Below are positions 1 to 7,149 of a stretch of DNA of 64,000 bases, one piece after another; position 1 is the first letter of the stretch, and each line of letters starts with the position of its first letter. Position numbers and translations under genes: made by a program. The stretch is from Nocardia jinanensis (GTDB lineage Bacteria; Actinomycetota; Actinomycetes; Mycobacteriales; Mycobacteriaceae). The stretch is taken from NCBI RefSeq assembly GCF_014645735.1, contig NZ_BMMH01000004.1, positions 248,001-312,000 of the forward strand. The letters are read 5' to 3'. The notes under the pieces were generated by a model that was not told the DNA's origin, searched no databases, and was given only the letters and a program-made list of their open reading frames with translations.

Positions 1-733
1 CGGCCTTGCCCTTGGCCGTGAGGTACACGCGGCCTTCGGGAATGTACGGGTTCGTCACCAGGGTCAGCCGGGCGGCGGCGAGTACCTGCGTGAGTTCGAC
101 GCCGTAGCCGATGCTGAGGTTCGTCGCGTCCTGTGGAGAGGTGACGAGCGTATCGAGGGTGATGCCGAGGCGGTCCTGTTCGGCGGCCAGGCGGGCGCGC
201 ATCATGTCGGCGAGCGGCCGTTCCGCGTTGGGAGTGATCCCGGTATCGGGGCCAACCGTAACGAAGGTGTCCCATGCGGCGGTCGCGACGAGACTCGCGG
301 GCCCGGCGGCGTCGATGGCCTCGAGCGCCTTGACGTTGAGCTTTCGCAGCAGAGTGTTCGATAGCTGCAGCATCTTGTTGTTCAGGGCGGAGATATCACC
401 GCGGGCGATCTCCTCATCCGTGACCGACACCTTGGCGCCGTAGTCGCGGACCGCGGCGAGCCGGTATTCCGGGTCGATCGCGCGGACCGCCTGGTATTCG
501 TCGCCGGGCGCGCGCTCGACAACGTCGTCGGCGGTGTAGCGGGCGGCGCTGGACAGCCGCGGGTGCAGAATGCCGCCACCCTGGACCGGCTTGCCGTGCG
601 GGGAGAAGAACAGCGAGACCAGCTCGTTGCCCTCTGCGAGTTCGTCGAGCTTCGCGCGGATCCAGGTCGGGTGAGATAGCACCGCCGAGACAGAGATGAT
701 GTTGTTGTCGACGCTCGGGGTCAAAATGCCCAT
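1..733 (-). CDS. Phage major capsid protein, HK97-like (partial)
   Basis: The reading frame begins at the ATG at 733 and runs leftward off the window, so 244 residues are visible and the C-terminus is missing. The translation opens MGILTPSVDNNIISVSAVL and contains an E-loop-like segment and long helical stretches (SVTDEEIARGDISALNNKML) typical of HK97-fold capsid subunits of actinobacterial phages. It would be the building block of an icosahedral head. It lies 19 bp downstream of a small decoration-type protein, the usual neighbour of a capsid gene. The family is judged from overall character and context, not from a search. Confidence 0.75.
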   Translation of the reverse strand, partial: MGILTPSVDNNIISVSAVLSHPTWIRAKLDELAEGNELVSLFFSPHGKPVQGGGILHPRLSSAARYTADDVVERAPGDEYQAVRAIDPEYRLAAVRDYGAKVSVTDEEIARGDISALNNKMLQLSNTLLRKLNVKALEAIDAAGPASLVATAAWDTFVTVGPDTGITPNAERPLADMMRARLAAEQDRLGITLDTLVTSPQDATNLSIGYGVELTQVLAAARLTLVTNPYIPEGRVYLTAKGKA

Positions 734-752
734 CTGCGTTGTCCTTTCCGGG

Positions 753-1124
753 TCAGTACAGGCTGATGGCGGCGAGTGCGCCGGTGGTGGCGGTGTCGAC
801 GGCGTAGCCCACAGCCACCCCGGACGCCTTCGGTATCGCCTTACCGGCCGTGCCCACTTCGACCTCGGCGCCAGCGGTGAGGTTGGCACCGGCCACGATT
901 CGCAGGATCCGCGCGTTTCCCCGGGCCAATCCCACGAGTTCGCCACTGGCGGCGTCGTACTTGGCGACACCGGCGGTCCGGCCGCCGGCGGTAGCTGTGG
1001 CGACGGTGAGCAGGCCCGCAGATCGGGCGCCACTGATTGCTACGAAGGTGGATGCGGCGATTGCTGCGCTGGCGCGGGCAGTGACATCGCGCCCGTCGTA
1101 TACGTCGATGCTCAGATCGGGCAT
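753..1124 (-). CDS. Head decoration / capsid-stabilising protein
   Basis: This 123-residue protein is rich in Ala, Gly, Thr and Val with a beta-repeat feel (GLLTVATATAGGRTAGVAKY, then AGAEVEVGTAGKAIP). That composition and size fit DUF2190-like or phage-lambda-gpD-like decoration proteins, which bind the outside of the capsid lattice. It sits immediately upstream of the capsid gene in the same leftward operon, which is the classic position. No catalytic motif is visible. Function is inferred from composition plus location. Confidence 0.65.
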   Translation of the reverse strand: MPDLSIDVYDGRDVTARASAAIAASTFVAISGARSAGLLTVATATAGGRTAGVAKYDAASGELVGLARGNARILRIVAGANLTAGAEVEVGTAGKAIPKASGVAVGYAVDTATTGALAAISLY

Positions 1125-1128
1125 TTTG

Positions 1129-1503
1129 TTACGCCTTTCGCTCGAGGTAGTCGGCGACGGCTTGCGCGTCGATCAACCACCGGCCGCTCTGCCGCCGCGC
1201 CGGGAGCGTTCCCCGGCGGCACAGTGCCCGCACGTTCTCGTGCGAGCATCCGAGCTGTTCGGCGACTGTCGCGACGTCGAGCGCGTCATCCGTCACTCGC
1301 CACCGTGGCACCGGTACCGCTGCACTCAGTTCCGTTGTTCCGGACACGGAACGCGCGGCCGCCGACAGCTGGGCCTCGAGTTCGAGCACTCGGGGCGTGG
1401 GTCGCTGATACCGGGTATCGAGTATCCGAGTCAGTTGCCGCAGTGCGGCCGACAAGAATGCCGCGTCGTCGGCGGTGATCGACACTCCCGGCCGTGCGCT
1501 CAC
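1129..1503 (-). CDS. HTH_17 / excisionase-like DNA-binding protein
   Basis: I place the start at the GTG at 1503, which overlaps the stop of the upstream gene (GTGA), giving 124 residues by translational coupling; longer in-frame extension to 1599 would overlap that gene heavily. The C-terminal 50 residues form a winged HTH of the MerR/AlpA type (VATVAEQLGCSHENVRALC, then a GRWLIDAQAVADYLE wing). The N-terminal half is helical and unassigned. It ends 4 bp before the decoration gene, so it is cotranscribed with capsid genes and may control them or take part in excision or packaging. Confidence 0.6.
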   Translation of the reverse strand: MSARPGVSITADDAAFLSAALRQLTRILDTRYQRPTPRVLELEAQLSAAARSVSGTTELSAAVPVPRWRVTDDALDVATVAEQLGCSHENVRALCRRGTLPARRQSGRWLIDAQAVADYLERKA

Positions 1504-1775
1504 TGCGGCGGCCGATCGCCGATACAGTGCAGCGCGGCCAATCTGTCGAGCAATTCGGTCGGCTCGTCGAGACCACGCGGCAGCCGGGCCAGAGCCCATG
1601 CCAGCGGCACCACTACATCGGCGATATCGGCGCCCTCGGCGAACAACGCGTCGGCGGCGTGCGCCACACCGGCCTTGTCGCCCCGGTACCCGTGCAGCAC
1701 CACCGCGGTCGCGGCCCGCTCGATTCGCAACGTGCGCCGTGTGGCCTCGAGGTCTTCGTGGTTCTCATCGCTCAT
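1500..1775 (-). CDS. Small phage-element protein of unknown function
   Basis: The chosen ATG at 1775 overlaps the stop of the WhiB-like gene (ATGA) and yields 91 residues starting MSDENHEDLEATRRTLRIE. Its own stop overlaps the GTG start of the next gene, so three consecutive genes are translationally coupled. The protein is mostly helical (AHAADALFAEGADIADVVV) with no cysteine cluster, membrane span or known motif that I recognise. Reality of the gene is supported by coupling at both ends; function is unknown. Confidence 0.6.
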   Translation of the reverse strand: MSDENHEDLEATRRTLRIERAATAVVLHGYRGDKAGVAHAADALFAEGADIADVVVPLAWALARLPRGLDEPTELLDRLAALHCIGDRPPQ

Positions 1776-2083
1776 GACTCGCTCGCCTTCTTCGGTCGAC
1801 CGCGGGATGGTGGCGCGTGCACGATCCCGGCCCACACGCCGAGCGCCTGGCCGCCGAGCTCGGCGGCGGCGGTGGCGCATTGGTCCTGGACTGGGCAGCG
1901 CCGGCAGATCTTGAGCGCCGGGGCGTAGCGCGCTTCTCGCGCGGCGTCTGTCTCGCCTGGCACCGGATCGGTATCGAACAGCGGTGCCCGGCCAGCGCAC
2001 GCGGCACCGGTCAGCCGCTGGTCTATGAGCTCTGCGAACGGGTGGTCGCGTATGGCCCATTCCCGCCGGAATCGCGCTGTCAT
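1772..2083 (-). CDS. WhiB-family Fe-S regulator carried by the phage-like element
   Basis: The 103-residue product has the four-cysteine WhiB pattern (C29, then C60-x2-C63-x5-C69 in KICRRCPVQDQC), followed by the GVWAG turn and a basic C-terminus (SRGRPKK). WhiB proteins bind a 4Fe-4S cluster and act with the principal sigma factor; a mycobacteriophage homologue (WhiB of TM4) is known to interfere with host WhiB2. The ATG at 2083 is preferred to the upstream in-frame TTG at 2098. It lies between the ATPase gene and two small coupled genes, so it could regulate the element's late genes or the host. Confidence 0.85.
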   Translation of the reverse strand: MTARFRREWAIRDHPFAELIDQRLTGAACAGRAPLFDTDPVPGETDAAREARYAPALKICRRCPVQDQCATAAAELGGQALGVWAGIVHAPPSRGRPKKASES

Positions 2084-2119
2084 CTCGCACCGCCGCAATA
2101 TGCGTTGTGTCCTGCTGGG

Positions 2120-3379
2120 CTACGCATCGGCGTTCCGCTCGCGCCAGGCCGCGAGTGCGTTGCTGGCACGTGTGCCGCCCCAGTTCATCCGCGTCTGTAC
2201 ATCCCGTTTGGACGATGGCGGTGGAGTGAGCGCGTCCAGCCCATCAACGTCGGCCTCGAGATTGCCGGAGTCCTCGCCACTGATAGTGAAGCTCGGCGCC
2301 CGGTCGGTGTCGGCGGGTGCGTGAATAATTGGCTCGAGGACGCCGTCGATCGTGCTGGGTTTCAGCTCGAATCGACCGGCGACGGGTTCACGAGCAGGCG
2401 GGCAATGCTGGCGCACACCACCGTGTCGGTCCTTGTTGACGGTCAGCCACGCCGAGCCGCCCTGTCCGGGCGCGAATGCGTCTTTCACCGTGACCCGCAG
2501 GGACACACCGCCGATGGCGCGGCGCTTGGCGGTGGTGCCGCTCTGGCCGAGCTTGCGCGACTCCGCGCCCTTGGCGAGATGGTCGATTACGAGCACCGCG
2601 GCGCCGGACTTCGCCAACGGCTTCAGCACGGCACTGTGTGCCGTGGTGTATTCGTCGGCCGAGTTCGACGACGACCCAAACAGCGGCAGCATTTCGCCGA
2701 GACTGTCGACGATCGCGATATCGGGCCGCCACAGCTTCATGTCGGCAACGACGGCGACCAAGTGCCGGCGGTCGTCGGGCTCGACGTAGAGGAACCGCTC
2801 ACGGTCGGCGAGCGCGGCCGTGGACGCACCGAGCGCGAGCAGCCGGGAGACGGTGGCGGCCGGTCCGTTGTGGTCCATGTCGACGACCAACACACTGCCG
2901 TCTCCGTATTCGCCCAGCAGTTCGCGGGCCGCCGAGAGGGCGAGCCACGACTTCCCGGACTCCGGGTCGCCGAACAGCGAATTGACCTCACCCGCGTAGA
3001 ACAGCGCGTGCTGATCAGTTCGCACGCCGTAGGAGGGGCGCGGCGGCTCGGGCAGCGTGCCGTCCAGCATGGCGGCCACGTCGAAATAGCGCCCGTAGTC
3101 CATCGCGTGAGGCTGGTCCGGGACCGGTCCGGGACCGCTTACGGACCACTCGGAGTGGTCCGCTGGTCCCTCGGAGTTGCGGACCACTGAATCGAAGTAT
3201 TCCGCCTGGTCAGCGTCGTGAACGTGGTCCGTGGTCCTGGTCCCCGACCCTAGGGGCGCGGACCGCGGACCACTCAACTCGCCGAGCTGTTCGCGGTAGT
3301 ACTCCTTGCAGGTGAAGCACACCGGATCGAATCGCTCATGGTTGCGGCAGTGCGCCGTGGGCGCGGGTAGAGCCGTCAT
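2120..3379 (-). CDS. RecA-fold ATPase, RepA/AAA_25-like replicative helicase
   Basis: The ATG at 3379 is preceded by AGGAG and overlaps the upstream gene's stop; it gives 419 residues. A short N-terminal Cys/His cluster (C11, H14, C21, C24) may bind zinc. Walker A is GDPESGKS at about residues 137-144, Walker B is VLVVDMD, and a second acidic beta strand reads IAIVDSLGEML. The later block SAWLTVNKDRHG is typical of AAA_25 (RepA-like) hexameric helicases. It is the only replication-type enzyme visible in the element and probably drives its replication. Confidence 0.75.
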   Translation of the reverse strand: MTALPAPTAHCRNHERFDPVCFTCKEYYREQLGELSGPRSAPLGSGTRTTDHVHDADQAEYFDSVVRNSEGPADHSEWSVSGPGPVPDQPHAMDYGRYFDVAAMLDGTLPEPPRPSYGVRTDQHALFYAGEVNSLFGDPESGKSWLALSAARELLGEYGDGSVLVVDMDHNGPAATVSRLLALGASTAALADRERFLYVEPDDRRHLVAVVADMKLWRPDIAIVDSLGEMLPLFGSSSNSADEYTTAHSAVLKPLAKSGAAVLVIDHLAKGAESRKLGQSGTTAKRRAIGGVSLRVTVKDAFAPGQGGSAWLTVNKDRHGGVRQHCPPAREPVAGRFELKPSTIDGVLEPIIHAPADTDRAPSFTISGEDSGNLEADVDGLDALTPPPSSKRDVQTRMNWGGTRASNALAAWRERNADA

Positions 3380-3783
3380 GCAACACTCCTGCTCTGCGTG
3401 CGGCGCAACGCCGCGGCCATGGCATCGACTCGCGCCCGGATCTCGTCCGGATCCGCGTAGCTGAGCGCTCTGTTGATATCGGCCAGCCACGCCCCGGCCA
3501 GCCGGTAGAACTCCTGGTCGCGCTCGGCGGTATCGAGCACGCGGCGCACACGGGCCCCGTCAGGTGAGTACGCCGTTTCGTCGACGAGCATCCGATCCAG
3601 CGCGCGCGACGCCTGCCGACACGTCCGCCGGCGCTCGGCCTCGAGGCGCCGCTCGGCCGGACGCGCATCGGGTACGTCCCGTGCGGCAGTGGTCGCCGCG
3701 TCGGCCACGGTCCGCCCGAGGATCGGGCCCAACTGCGCGCCGACGCCGTACAGCTCGAGCGCGCTATCGTTGTGCGAGGTCAC
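3376..3783 (-). CDS. Helical protein of unknown function in phage-like operon
   Basis: This 135-residue protein starts at a GTG at 3783 preceded by AAAGGGG and ends overlapping the ATG of the ATPase gene (ATGA), so the two are coupled. It is highly charged and helical (RRLEAERRRTCRQASRALDRM and EIRARVDAMAAALRR), suggesting a coiled or bundle fold. I recognise no domain. Its position directly before the ATPase makes a replication accessory or regulatory role possible, but that is guesswork. Confidence 0.55.
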   Translation of the reverse strand: MTSHNDSALELYGVGAQLGPILGRTVADAATTAARDVPDARPAERRLEAERRRTCRQASRALDRMLVDETAYSPDGARVRRVLDTAERDQEFYRLAGAWLADINRALSYADPDEIRARVDAMAAALRRTQSRSVA

Positions 3784-3797
3784 CCCGACCCCTTTCT

Positions 3798-3825
3798 GCG
3801 GCCCCGGACGTTGCTCCGGGGCCGC
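3798..3825 (-). terminator. Intra-operon hairpin before the 135-aa gene
   Basis: An 11-bp perfect stem (GCGGCCCCGGA / TCCGGGGCCGC) with a 6-nt loop lies between the stop of the zinc-ribbon/HTH gene (3835) and the GTG at 3783. There is no long T-run on the minus strand, so it may be a partial terminator or RNA-processing site within the operon. Confidence 0.45.
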
Positions 3826-3834
3826 GATCGTTGG

Positions 3835-4563
3835 TCAGGAGCCGGAACGGCCGTCGACGAGTTGGCTTGGCGCTATGTTCAATGCCTGTGCCAACAGCAC
3901 GACCTCAGCCGCTTCCCAAGTAGCGCGACCGGCAAGCTTGGCGGCGAACCGGTCGGCCCCGATCCAGTCGACGAATCGGGATAGGTCACCCGGAAGGTTT
4001 TCGACGGCGGCCGCGATGTTCGTGCTTGCCGCCGCGATCCGCGCCTGAACGGTGCTCATCGGGTCTGACTCTTGGCTGACGGCCGGAGCGAACCACGCAT
4101 CGGCATCGACGCCCAGCGCTTCCGCGAGCAGCAGCAACTGAGTGGCCGTCAGCTCTCCGTCTCCGTCGAGAACAGCGGACAGGTGGTGAAGCCCGAGCCC
4201 CGACAGATCCGCCAACTGCGGCACCGACATCCCGGACCGCTCGACCGCTGCGGTTATCCGCTCGTACACACTCACCGCCCGCCGTTCGCCTCTCTCGGCG
4301 ATCTCGGCACGGTTGGCGAAGTGCGCCGCGGCGATATCGGCGACCGCGCGCCGCTGGGCTTCTCGCTCGGCGGCGTCGCGGTCGGCACACCTTGAACAGA
4401 TGAACACCTGACCGCGAGGGCCGAACCCGACCGGCCGCATTGGCCGATCCGGGTCACGGTCGCGCAGCTGGTCGTAACCACACCCGGCCACGCACTCGAA
4501 GCCATCGGCCTGAGCGTCGGACAGGGCAGCAGGATCGAACCGGACCGGGTCTACTCTGGTCAT
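3835..4563 (-). CDS. Zinc-ribbon and HTH protein of the phage-like element
   Basis: The ATG at 4563 has a strong GAGGAG Shine-Dalgarno 6 bases upstream and gives 242 residues; an upstream in-frame ATG at 4653 overlaps the previous stop but lacks such a site. Residues about 20-60 carry two cysteine pairs (CVAGC and CSRC), a likely zinc ribbon. Residues about 100-165 form an XRE-like helix-turn-helix (SVPQLADLSGLGLHHLSAVL). A second, weaker HTH-like repeat ends the protein (FAAKLAGRATWEAAEVVLLA). It probably binds DNA as an early regulator. I know no named homologue. Confidence 0.65.
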   Translation of the reverse strand: MTRVDPVRFDPAALSDAQADGFECVAGCGYDQLRDRDPDRPMRPVGFGPRGQVFICSRCADRDAAEREAQRRAVADIAAAHFANRAEIAERGERRAVSVYERITAAVERSGMSVPQLADLSGLGLHHLSAVLDGDGELTATQLLLLAEALGVDADAWFAPAVSQESDPMSTVQARIAAASTNIAAAVENLPGDLSRFVDWIGADRFAAKLAGRATWEAAEVVLLAQALNIAPSQLVDGRSGS

Positions 4564-4596
4564 TGGGATCTCCTCATGTGATGGGTGGGCTTCCAT

Positions 4597-4629
4597 GGCC
4601 CGGTGAGCGGTTGCACCCGCTCCCGGGCC
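4597..4629 (-). terminator. Intra-operon hairpin after the AlpA-like gene
   Basis: Two arms (GGCCCGG-t-GAGCGG and CCGCTC-CCGGGCC) pair with one bulged base and a 6-nt loop. It lies between the AlpA-like gene and the Shine-Dalgarno of the zinc-ribbon/HTH gene, so it could attenuate leftward transcription. It lacks a U-tract. Confidence 0.4.
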
Positions 4630-4652
4630 GCTTTCGTCGACAGGGGTACGCA

Positions 4653-4832
4653 TTAGGCGCACTCGACGGTGTTGCGCCGCTCGTATTCCTCGACTGCGGC
4701 GAGCGGGTAGAGCACCTTTTTCCCTGCCTTGATGTAGCTGGGGCCGCGGCGCAGGTAGCGCCACTGCGCCAGCGACGCCTCCGACATCCCGTACCGCTCG
4801 GCGAGCTGGGCTGGCGTGATCGCCTCTGCCAT
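4653..4832 (-). CDS. AlpA/excisionase-like HTH protein (59 aa)
   Basis: This short gene is the first of the leftward operon. The product MAEAITPAQLAERYGMSEAS... is a single MerR/AlpA-type winged HTH: an ITPAQLAERYGMSEASLAQW helix pair followed by the GPSYIKAGKKVLYPLAAVEEY wing. Such proteins act as excisionases or as AlpA-type activators in phages, satellites and genomic islands. It faces the repressor gene across a 137-bp control region, the usual place for a lysogeny-opposing regulator. Its TAA overlaps an in-frame ATG for the next frame, but that downstream gene has a better start at 4563. Confidence 0.75.
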   Translation of the reverse strand: MAEAITPAQLAERYGMSEASLAQWRYLRRGPSYIKAGKKVLYPLAAVEEYERRNTVECA

Positions 4833-4870
4833 ATGCCCTCACCTGTCCTGTTCGATAATGTTGATTGACT

Positions 4871-4954
4871 GTCAAACTTTGTTGTTCAACGGTCACAGAA
4901 TGCGCTCATGGCGGGTCAATGTCAATAACGGTCTATTAACTGACAAACTTTGTC
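4871..4954. promoter_or_regulatory. Paired repressor operators in the divergent control region
   Basis: Two copies of one motif lie here: GTCAAACTTTGTT at 4871-4883 and GACAAACTTTGTC at 4942-4954. The second is a perfect palindrome (GACAAA-C-TTTGTC). One lies just beyond the likely leftward transcription start, the other just before the repressor ATG, as expected for a repressor that controls both its own gene and the lytic operon. Confidence 0.6.
4897..4925 (-). promoter_or_regulatory. Candidate leftward early promoter
   Basis: On the minus strand a perfect -35 (TTGACA, plus positions 4920-4925) is followed after 17 bases by CATTCT (4897-4902). Transcription would start about 55-60 bases before the AlpA-like ATG at 4832 and cross the operator at 4871-4883. 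Confidence 0.5.
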
Positions 4955-4969
4955 GGTACGCTGCGGGGC

Positions 4970-5500
4970 ATGGCAGGCAAAGAACCGGAGTACGGACAAA
5001 CAGCCGAGACGGTGGCGGCGAACATCACGCGCCTACGAACCGCGCAGAATCTCACCTACACAGACGTCTCTGAGCGGGTCAAAAGCGCAGGTTGGTCGCT
5101 CACGCCGGTGGCGGTTCGGCGAATCGAGAACAAGCAGCGCAAGGTGTCGCCCGATGACTTGACCTCACTCGCCGTTGCACTCAGGGTGTCGCCGACAACG
5201 CTGCTGATGCCGCCGCATCGGACTGCTGGCGATGATGTGGAATTCACGGGAGGGCGAGCCCCTGCCATGCATGTCTGGGAGTGGCTGCGTGCGGAGTCGC
5301 CTTACCCGCTGCACCGCGGCAGCGAGGATGTGAACGTCTCCATCGCGCGGTTCCAGGCCGACAATTGGCCTGGTTGGTTCCTCGAGACCGAACGCCTCCT
5401 CGAGGAGGGGCGCCGGGCGCGACACATCCGGGCCGCCTTCGCGTGGGCAGAAGACGAGCAGGCAGCAGGAGAGCGGGCCGCGACTGATGGCGACGATTGA
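4970..5500 (+). CDS. XRE-family repressor (immunity repressor-like)
   Basis: The 176-residue product has an N-terminal XRE helix-turn-helix at about residues 15-75 (TRLRTAQNLTYTDVSERV, then VAVRRIENKQRKVSPDDL, then ALRVSPTTLL). The C-terminal part contains many Trp and acidic residues and no Ser/Lys autoprotease motif, so it is not a LexA-like cleavable repressor. The start lies 15 bases after a palindromic operator copy, suggesting autoregulation. It overlaps the integrase start by 14 bases, so repressor and integrase are cotranscribed, linking lysogeny and integration. Confidence 0.8.
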   Translation: MAGKEPEYGQTAETVAANITRLRTAQNLTYTDVSERVKSAGWSLTPVAVRRIENKQRKVSPDDLTSLAVALRVSPTTLLMPPHRTAGDDVEFTGGRAPAMHVWEWLRAESPYPLHRGSEDVNVSIARFQADNWPGWFLETERLLEEGRRARHIRAAFAWAEDEQAAGERAATDGDD

Positions 5501-6656
5501 GCCCTACGGGACGAAATCAGGGAAGCGGTACCAGGTCCGCTACCGAAAGCCGGACGGGAAGCAGACCAAGAAGCGCGGTTTCCGCCGCAAGATCGACGCT
5601 GAGCAGTTCGCAAACACGGTCGAGGTCAAGAAGCTGACCGGCGAGTACATCGCTCCGTCGATGGGGCGGATGACGGTTGGCGAGCTGGGGCCGAAGTGGC
5701 TCGCCCGGCAGGTTCACATCAAACCGTCATGGGCTGAGCGCGTCGATTCGATTTGGCGAGTGCACATCGAACCGCATTGGGGTGCAAGGCAACTCGCATC
5801 TATCGAACGCCCGGAGGTCAAGGACTGGATCGCGGGTATCAAGCGGGCACCATCGACCGTCGCCGATATTCACGCTGTGTGGTCGATGATCCTTGACGAG
5901 GCGGTGGAGGAGAAGCGCATACCGGCGAACCCGGCAGCGAAGATGGATCTCCCACGGCGTCAGCTGGTCGAGCACAACTACCTCACGCACGACCAGGTGG
6001 CCGCACTCGCCGCTGAGGCGAAGCACTCAGAGATCGTGATGCTGCTCGCCTATTCCGGCATTCGCTGGGGGGAGATGGCAGCTCTACGGCCACGAGACGT
6101 CGACCTCGAGCGCAGACGCATTCGAATCATGCGGTCCGCGTCCAAGGTGAATGCGCGCAGTGTGATCGGGGCGCCGAAGACGTGGGAGATTCGGACGGTC
6201 GCCGTTCCGGGAGAGGTCGCCAAGATGCTGCACTCCGTCGTAGGCGCGCAGCCGAACGCGAACGGTCTGCTGTGGGCTCGGCCGGATGGCGAGCCGCTGC
6301 GGCCGCCGACGACCACGCACTGGTTCGGGGGAGCGGTGCGCCGCTGTATCGCGGCCTCGATTCCCCGTGACGAGGACGGCGAACAATCCGGGTCGGCGAC
6401 ATTTCCGCGGGTGACGGCGCATCAGCTCCGGCACACCGCGGCGTCGTTGATGATCGCCAGCGGCGCCCATGTGAAGACCGTGCAGCGCCAGCTCGGGCAC
6501 AAGACAGCCACGATGACGCTCGACAACTACGGCCACCTGTTCGAGGACGATCTCGACGATGTGGCCGAACGGATGGGCGGCGGACTGCGGGCAGCCGCGC
6601 TGAGATGTGCCCAAAATGTGCCCACACCGCCGAAACTGCGGGTCGTCAGCGCATGA
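5487..6656 (+). CDS. Tyrosine site-specific integrase
   Basis: A full-length 389-residue tyrosine recombinase. An N-terminal arm-binding domain (GKRYQVRYRKPDGKQTKKRG) is followed by a SAM-like core-binding domain and a catalytic domain with R193 (SGIRWGEMAAL), H312-x-x-R315 (HQLRHTAAS), H338 (GHKTATMT) and the nucleophile Y348 (LDNYGH). All key residues are present. The stop codon lies 42 bases from the 3' end of ssrA, the classic arrangement for an integrase whose attachment site is the tmRNA gene. It inserts and, with an excisionase, removes the element. Confidence 0.95.
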   Translation: MATIEPYGTKSGKRYQVRYRKPDGKQTKKRGFRRKIDAEQFANTVEVKKLTGEYIAPSMGRMTVGELGPKWLARQVHIKPSWAERVDSIWRVHIEPHWGARQLASIERPEVKDWIAGIKRAPSTVADIHAVWSMILDEAVEEKRIPANPAAKMDLPRRQLVEHNYLTHDQVAALAAEAKHSEIVMLLAYSGIRWGEMAALRPRDVDLERRRIRIMRSASKVNARSVIGAPKTWEIRTVAVPGEVAKMLHSVVGAQPNANGLLWARPDGEPLRPPTTTHWFGGAVRRCIAASIPRDEDGEQSGSATFPRVTAHQLRHTAASLMIASGAHVKTVQRQLGHKTATMTLDNYGHLFEDDLDDVAERMGGGLRAAALRCAQNVPTPPKLRVVSA

Positions 6657-6693
6657 AAAAGGCCCCTCACCTGGGTTGCAGGTAAGGGGCCTT
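6655..6693 (-). terminator. Rho-independent terminator of ssrA
   Basis: Read on the minus strand, a 9-bp stem AAGGCCCCT / AGGGGCCTT with an inner 4-bp ACCT / AGGT extension is followed by TTTTTC. It starts 5 bases after the tmRNA 3' end and overlaps the integrase stop, so it may also end integrase transcription arriving from the other side. Confidence 0.85.
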
Positions 6694-6720
6694 CCAGTGG
6701 AGCTGCCGGGAATCGAACCC
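6690..6720. other. Probable attachment-site junction at the ssrA 3' end
   Basis: The integrase gene abuts the 3' end of ssrA, where tmRNA-targeting integrases recombine. The core should be within the T-arm/acceptor segment. The partner site at the far end of the element lies beyond position 1, so the duplicated core cannot be confirmed here. Confidence 0.5.
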
Positions 6721-7063
6721 GGGTCCTCCGCCGCTTCATCAAGGCTTCTCCGTGTGCAGTTCGCTGGGCCTCTACTCGGATCTCCCGGTCTCGCGAACAA
6801 GCCGGGATGACGATCCCAGTCGCTGTTGGATGTCCCGTACTACTCCGCGACCGAATCGCACGGTGAGCCCTCTAGCTGATGCCGGCACCGAAGCCGAGGG
6901 CATACCTCGGGCCGACAGAGACGCTATCGCTTAGGCAGCGAGAGCGTACTCGCGCTGATTGGAATCGGCGCTTAATTGGTTGCAGCGACGCTTACGGTGG
7001 TCTCTTGCCTGCACCGACACGCTTCCCTTGAATCTACGTACGCAGTCGAAACCGTTCAGCCCC
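6698..7063 (-). ncRNA. ssrA: tmRNA (transfer-messenger RNA)
   Basis: The minus strand begins GGGGCTGAACGGTTTCGACT, the conserved tmRNA 5' end, and finishes with the T-arm GGTTCGATTCC and acceptor CAGCTCC plus discriminator A, which pairs with GGGGCTG. The tag frame (6931-6969) encodes ADSNQREYALAA and a TAA stop, very close to the mycobacterial ADSHQRDYALAA tag. The RNA rescues stalled ribosomes together with SmpB, encoded just upstream. The bases after the discriminator read CTGG, so the terminal CCA is not fully encoded, perhaps because the element replaced the original 3' flank. Confidence 0.97.
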
Positions 7064-7069
7064 GTGCGT

Positions 7070-7086
7070 CCCGGCACCTTGCCGGG
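7070..7086 (-). terminator. Short hairpin between smpB and ssrA
   Basis: CCCGGC-acctt-GCCGGG forms a 6-bp GC stem 7 bases before the tmRNA 5' end. It could end smpB transcription or be a processing site for the ssrA precursor. There is no U-tract. Confidence 0.35.
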
Positions 7087-7149
7087 CTAGTCATGTTAAC
7101 ACCTGGCCCGTCCCCGTTCATTCCCGTTTTCCGGCACCACCGCGGCTGC

